Position numbers and translations under genes: made by a program | Shown: positions 59,833 to 64,000 of the stretch, piece after piece | Numbering within the stretch: position 1 is the first letter of the stretch | Layout of the letters: the number at the start of each line of letters is the position of its first letter | Assembly (NCBI GenBank): GCA_937989665.1 | Contig: CALKRN010000010.1 | Span: 1 to 64,000, forward strand | From: an uncultured Desulfomicrobiaceae bacterium | GTDB lineage: Bacteria > Desulfobacterota > Desulfovibrionia > Desulfovibrionales > Desulfomicrobiaceae | Direction: 5' to 3' | Length of the DNA: 64,000 bases | The notes under the pieces: generated by a model | Seen by the model: the letters and a program-made list of their open reading frames with translations, nothing else | Told to the model about the DNA's origin: nothing | Database searches by the model: none

Positions 59833-61413
59833 ATGGAACGGCTCAAGACAGAAATCCTTGTTATCGGTTCTGGAATTGCTGGCTGCAGCGCGGCCATTAC
59901 CCTCGCTGATGCCGGCCGAGAAGTGACGCTCCTCTCCTCGGGCCCGGATCTGAACACCGGCAACACTGCTCTTGCCCAAGGAGGCATCGTCTATACCGCC
60001 CCTGAAGATAGCCGCGACCTTTTGATTCACGATATTACTGTTGCCGGGGCTTATATGGTGTATGACCGAGCAGTACAGTTTCTTGCCGACCACGGACCGC
60101 GCGCTGTGGAAGAGTTTCTCCTCGGTCGCGTCCAAGTGCCTTTTGACCGCTGTCCAGACGGTGCTCTCTACCGTACCAAAGAAGGCGGGCACAGCATCTC
60201 CCGCATCCTCGCCCGTGCCGATGCCACTGGCCGGGCCATCCAAGACGCCCTCACCGCCGCGGTGTACGCCCACCCCAATATCCGCGTGCTGACGAACTGC
60301 ACGGCCATCGACCTCTTGACCACCCGCCACCATGCCACACTCCTCGACTTCCGCTATCAGCTCACGAACCAATGTGTCGGGGCCTATGTCTTTGACGCTA
60401 GCAGTGGCGAACCATTCACGCTTCTTGCCGACTTCACCATCCTGTGCACCGGCGGCGTAGGACAAATCTTCCTCCACACGACCAACTGCCCTTCTGCAAT
60501 TGGCTCGGGCCTGGCCATGGCCAGCCGCGCTGGCGTACGGCTCATGAATCTCGAGTACATCCAGTTCCATCCCACCGCCCTTTTTACCCGCTCGGAACGA
60601 AAATTCCTCATCACGGAAGCCTTGCGCGGCGAAGGCGCTCGTCTTTTCAACGCCAAGGGCGAGCGCTTTATGGAGCGTTACGATGAACGCCTTGAACTGG
60701 CCCCGCGCGATATTGTTGCCCGAGCCATTGCCGATGAACTCCTCCACACGGGAGAAGACTGCGTCTTCCTCGATGCCGCCAATTTCGTGGATGCCAACCT
60801 CAAGAAACGCTTCCCCACCATCTACGCCCGCTGCCAAGAGATCGGCATCGACATCACCCGAGACCGCATTCCCGTCGTGCCTGCAGCCCACTACAGCTGC
60901 GGCGGAATTTTGGTAAACGAACATGGGCAGACCACGCTGGACCGCCTCTATGCTGCCGGAGAATGTGCCTGCACCGGTGTCCACGGGGCCAACCGTCTCG
61001 CCTCCACCTCCCTCCTCGAAGCCCTGCTCTGGGGACTGTCAGCAGCGCAGCACATTATCCACCGGGAAGATGGTTGCTTCACCCCTCTCCCACAACGGCT
61101 CCAAGACGCTATCCCAGACTGGGTCACTTCTGGAAAAATCGAAAACGAGGACCCAGCCCTCATCCAGCAGGACTGGTTCACCATTCGAAGCACCATGTGG
61201 AACTATATGGGTATTGTCCGCACGACCTCACGGTTAGAACGTGCTTTTGAAGATCTACGCAATCTCAACAAGCGTCTTCATACGTTTTATAAATCGATTC
61301 GTGTTTCCAAGGCATCCATCGATCTCTTCCACGGCTGTAAAACGGCGTATATCATCACTACAGCTGCGCTTCGCAATAAAGAAAGCTGTGGTTGCCACTA
61401 CCGACCTCGCTAA
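59833..61413 (+). CDS. nadB: L-aspartate oxidase
   Basis: A 526-residue flavoenzyme that oxidises aspartate to iminoaspartate, the first step to quinolinate. FAD motif LVIGSGIAGCSAAITLADAG; GNTALAQGGIVYTA; substrate region LEYIQFHPTALF; RGEGARLFNAKGERFM; catalytic segment PAAHYSCGGILVN; YAAGECACTGVHGANRLASTSLLEALL. Length normal. Its partners nadC and nadA are 9.3 kb upstream with an unrelated cluster between. Confidence 0.96.
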   Translation: MERLKTEILVIGSGIAGCSAAITLADAGREVTLLSSGPDLNTGNTALAQGGIVYTAPEDSRDLLIHDITVAGAYMVYDRAVQFLADHGPRAVEEFLLGRVQVPFDRCPDGALYRTKEGGHSISRILARADATGRAIQDALTAAVYAHPNIRVLTNCTAIDLLTTRHHATLLDFRYQLTNQCVGAYVFDASSGEPFTLLADFTILCTGGVGQIFLHTTNCPSAIGSGLAMASRAGVRLMNLEYIQFHPTALFTRSERKFLITEALRGEGARLFNAKGERFMERYDERLELAPRDIVARAIADELLHTGEDCVFLDAANFVDANLKKRFPTIYARCQEIGIDITRDRIPVVPAAHYSCGGILVNEHGQTTLDRLYAAGECACTGVHGANRLASTSLLEALLWGLSAAQHIIHREDGCFTPLPQRLQDAIPDWVTSGKIENEDPALIQQDWFTIRSTMWNYMGIVRTTSRLERAFEDLRNLNKRLHTFYKSIRVSKASIDLFHGCKTAYIITTAALRNKESCGCHYRPR

Positions 61414-61816
61414 TAACCCATACGGACTCGCCCAGGGCCTTGAATTTCGGGCAAACTGCTCCAGAAGCGCGCACCATCAGCGCACCTTCCCCAATGCAGA
61501 TTCCTGCACTCACTCGAGCGCTGGACGTGGAGAGGCACGAGGCCTGGCAGAAGGACAGCCGTTACCTGAAAATGGCGATTCTGGTGGAACAAGAGAAGGA
61601 GACAAAGAGACGGGCTGCATAAACGAGCGCGCTGTTGGCCCTGCTTCAGGCTACCTCCTTCACCGCGCCAACAGCGTAAACAAAATCAATTTAGACCAGA
61701 CCAGCTTTTGGCACAACGTGACGTCCACCACGGCTATCCCCAGCTTGAAGAGGCAAGAGCGTCAAAAAAAGCCAGACATGCCCACGCCTGCAGCATCAGG
61801 AAAGGGCAACGGCCCC
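61414..61816. other. Intergenic region between nadB and selO
   Basis: About 400 bp. It holds an inverted repeat CGCTGTTGGC (61630-61639)/GCCAACAGCG (61667-61676). A short frame of 42 codons at 61494-61622 has gene-like composition (RHEAWQKDSRYLKMAILVEQ) but no ribosome binding site; it may be a gene remnant. Nothing else was recognised. Confidence 0.45.
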
Positions 61817-63271
61817 TTACGTGCCGCAAAACGTTCGATAGGTCCGCTGCAATTCCTCTGAGGCCGGTTGCTGGAACCGAGGGTCTGCCGGCTCCACAAA
61901 TGGTGTCTGCACGACCTCCATGAGACGATGCAACGGCCTCAGGTCCCCGACTTCCGCAGCAGCGAGGGCTTCTTCTACCAAATGGTTGCGCGGGATGACA
62001 GCCGGATTACAGGCATTCATTTGCTTTCGGGCGGCGACTTCCCCTCCTGGTTGGGCATGGATGCGAGCCTGCCACCGCTGCTGCCATGGAGCAAATTGTG
62101 GATGAGTAAACGGCGCAATGGCTGGCCGTGGGTCAAGGGCAAGAAATCGAAAAGCGTTGGTCAAGTCAGCTGCCGAAGCCTCCAGCAAGTGGAGCCAATC
62201 TTCTATCAAAGAGATATCCCCCTCCTCTTTGCCTATAAGTCCAAGTTTGGCGGCCATCTGCGCTTGCCAGGCAGCCGTAAAAGCCGGAATAACATTTTCG
62301 ATTTCCTCTTGGGCCATGCCTCGAGCCTCCTCGGGATCAAGGGCCAACAGCGGCAAGAGGGTCTCGGCAAAGCGAGCCAGATTCCAGGCCGCGATTCCCG
62401 GTTGGTTGGCATAAGCATAGCGGCCCATGGTATCGATAGAGCTAAAGACCGCTTTTGGGCGGTAGGTATCAAGAAAGGCACAGGGACCATAATCAATGGT
62501 CTCTCCCGCTAAACTCATATTGTCTGTATTCATGACCCCATGGATAAAGCCCACAGCGAGCCAGCTCGCCACGAGTCGTGCCTGAGTCGCCACGGTCGCT
62601 TGCAGCATGGCCAGATACGGATTGCTGGCATTCCGTAGCTCGGGAAAATGCCGGGCGATGGTATAGTCAGCGAGCAGCCGCACATGTTCCACTTCACCCC
62701 GCGCCCAAAAGTACTGAAATGTCCCTACCCGGATATGACTTGAGGCTACCCGCGTGAGCACCGCCCCAGGCAACACCCGATCCCGAACGACTTCTTCTCC
62801 CGTGGCCACGACGGCAAGAGATCGCGTCGTAGGGATGCCAAGAGCATGCATTGCCTCGCTGATGAGATACTCGCGCAGCATCGGTCCAAGCGCTGCTCGG
62901 CCATCCCCGTGGCGAGAAAAGGGTGTAGGTCCAGAGCCTTTCAGGGCAATGTCCCACCGCCGCCCATCTGGGGCAAGGTGCTCGCCCAAGATCACCGCCC
63001 GCCCATCGCCCAAGAAAGTAAACCCCCCAAATTGATGGCCGGCATACGCCTGGGCAATGGGCTCCGCTCCAGGGGGGAGCTCGTTGCCCGAAAGAATCTG
63101 GGCCCATGCCGCAGCATCCTGGGCATCGGGGTCCAAACCAAGCTCCAAGCAGAGGGCACGGTTGAAGACCACCAGACGTGGAGCCCGAACTGGCGTGGGC
63201 CGCACGCGGCGAAAAAAGGCCTCCGGCAGTCGCGCATAGGTGTTCTCCCAACGCCATGAAGAAGGTTTCAT
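61817..63271 (-). CDS. selO: SelO/YdiU family protein AMPylase
   Basis: A 484-residue member of the SelO pseudokinase family, which transfers AMP from ATP to protein hydroxyls. Motifs: AGHQFGGFTFLGDGRAVILGE, LKGSGPTPFSRHGDGRAALG, LREYLISEAMHALGIPTTRSL, FIHGVMNTDNMSLAGETIDYGPCAFLD-type metal segment and a C-terminal cysteine (TFCGT) where eukaryotic SelO has selenocysteine. ATG 63271 (MKPSSWRWENTY) is preferred with GGAGGTGGGG upstream; a start 30 nt earlier is open. Confidence 0.94.
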   Translation of the reverse strand: MKPSSWRWENTYARLPEAFFRRVRPTPVRAPRLVVFNRALCLELGLDPDAQDAAAWAQILSGNELPPGAEPIAQAYAGHQFGGFTFLGDGRAVILGEHLAPDGRRWDIALKGSGPTPFSRHGDGRAALGPMLREYLISEAMHALGIPTTRSLAVVATGEEVVRDRVLPGAVLTRVASSHIRVGTFQYFWARGEVEHVRLLADYTIARHFPELRNASNPYLAMLQATVATQARLVASWLAVGFIHGVMNTDNMSLAGETIDYGPCAFLDTYRPKAVFSSIDTMGRYAYANQPGIAAWNLARFAETLLPLLALDPEEARGMAQEEIENVIPAFTAAWQAQMAAKLGLIGKEEGDISLIEDWLHLLEASAADLTNAFRFLALDPRPAIAPFTHPQFAPWQQRWQARIHAQPGGEVAARKQMNACNPAVIPRNHLVEEALAAAEVGDLRPLHRLMEVVQTPFVEPADPRFQQPASEELQRTYRTFCGT

Positions 63272-63375
63272 TACACCCCACCTCCAAGAAAAATACCCCA
63301 AGCCTCAGGCCTTGACGGCAAACCGAAACAAAGACTGCGGACCTACCCCCGCAACCATGGTCTAGGCTCTGCCCC

Positions 63376-63396
63376 CCTTGCCCTCCAAAGGCAAGG
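63376..63396. other. Hairpin between selO and gluQ
   Basis: CCTTGCC (63376-63382) pairs with GGCAAGG (63390-63396) across a 7-nt loop. No T-run follows. It lies in the 231-bp divergent interval between selO and gluQ, in which no other feature was found. Confidence 0.3.
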
Positions 63397-63502
63397 ACAG
63401 GGCTGCGCTCTCCCTCCCCGGAGTTTTCGCCTGCCCACAACACCTGAGCGGAACAAGCAAAACAGCGTTGCGCCCTCCCTCTGCGTGGGACATACTCCCT
63501 GC

Positions 63503-64000
63503 ATGCACCCACCGCGCTTTCGCCTCGCTCCCAGCCCCACGGGGTACCTCCATCTTGGCAATGCGTGGGCCTTTTTTCTGTGCTGGCTCGCTGCCCGCCA
63601 CAAGCAGGGGACGATCGTTTTGCGCATCGAAGACGTGGATACGGCGCGTTGCCGGCAGGCATATGCCGATGCCATCCTCGAGGACCTCGCTTGGCTCGGT
63701 CTGACCTGGGACGAAGGCCCTGTGGCCCAGCACCCACGCATCCCGCGCTACACGGCAGTCCTCGAACACCTCGTGGCTGCAGGACACGCCTACCCCTGCT
63801 GGTGTTCGCGCAAGGACCTTCAGGAACTGGCCAGCGCCCCCCATGGAGAAACTCCTGTCTATCCTGGCCGATGCCGATCCCTTTCTGAGGACGAACGGAC
63901 CCGCCGTGCCGCCCTTCGTCCCCCGGCCTTCCGCCTCATCCTCCCGGATACTGCCTGCCACTTCGACGACGCCGTCCTCGGCCCCATCCAGCTCACCCCT
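63503..64000 (+). CDS. gluQ: Glutamyl-queuosine tRNA(Asp) synthetase, 5' part
   Basis: 166 codons from ATG 63503 to the window edge, still open. The class I synthetase HIGH-like motif is in FRLAPSPTGYLHLGNAWAFF. VLRIEDVDTARCR follows, and the zinc ligands sit in YPCWCSRKDL and YPGRCR, as in YadB/GluQ-RS. It attaches glutamate to queuosine 34 of tRNA-Asp(GUC). The C-terminus is missing, so a short full-length GltX cannot be fully excluded, but the early zinc site and short spacing favour GluQ. Confidence 0.88.
   Translation, partial: MHPPRFRLAPSPTGYLHLGNAWAFFLCWLAARHKQGTIVLRIEDVDTARCRQAYADAILEDLAWLGLTWDEGPVAQHPRIPRYTAVLEHLVAAGHAYPCWCSRKDLQELASAPHGETPVYPGRCRSLSEDERTRRAALRPPAFRLILPDTACHFDDAVLGPIQLTP

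Overview
The window reads as a chromosomal segment of a GC-rich, anaerobic, Gram-negative sulfate reducer of the Desulfovibrio type (Desulfovibrionales). The main evidence is an Rnf operon led by a decaheme cytochrome c and closed by apbE. Supporting evidence includes outer-membrane lipoprotein and LptF genes, many two-component and sigma-54 regulators, and dense operons whose genes overlap at ATGA or GTGA. No transposase, integrase, phage gene, CRISPR array or rRNA was found.

Layout. Bases 1-6.3 kb (minus): comEC, lptF and a TPR-sulfotransferase cut by the left edge. 6.3-12.6 kb (plus): a four-gene operon of unknown role (receiver protein, PHP-like membrane protein, PEP-synthase-like protein, small membrane protein). 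12.7-21.2 kb (plus): rpoH, an HD-domain protein, a TPR lipoprotein, a LolB-like lipoprotein, then carbon genes rpiB, tkt and glpX. 21.2-21.85 kb: a gene-free block with a degenerate repeat of about 73 bp. 21.8-26.5 kb: a flavoprotein and rpsT (minus), then a hybrid-free sensor kinase and a glycine-zipper lipoprotein (plus). 26.7-33.4 kb: decaheme cytochrome, rnfCDGEAB and apbE. 33.4-34.5 kb: repeats and a lone tRNA-Asp. 34.5-37.8 kb (minus): metallophosphoesterase, exonuclease III, TetR regulator and RtcB in overlapping order. 38.0-48.3 kb: folate and multicopper/purine genes, pabBC, uvrC, and a four-gene set with a glycosyltransferase and a zinc-knuckle TPR protein. 48.6-50.5 kb: nadC-nadA.

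50.7-59.7 kb is the most unusual part. A sigma-54 activator is divergent from a TauE-type permease operon; between them lie a double inverted repeat and a sigma-54-like promoter. The permease operon continues with a DUF1634-like membrane protein, a degenerate activator that has lost both the sigma-54 contact loop and the DNA-binding domain, a NifX-like protein, and six phosphorelay proteins (two clear kinases, one possible phosphotransfer protein, three stand-alone receivers). nadB follows at 59.8 kb, so this block splits the NAD genes. The right end carries selO (minus) and the start of gluQ (plus).

Functional links: Rnf, ApbE and the cytochrome form one ion-pumping electron-transfer module; rpiB, tkt and glpX serve sugar-phosphate interconversion; nadA, nadB and nadC cover de novo NAD synthesis. 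GluQ would act on tRNA-Asp(GUC), which is also encoded here. Functions are from motif recognition by eye; no database search was run.
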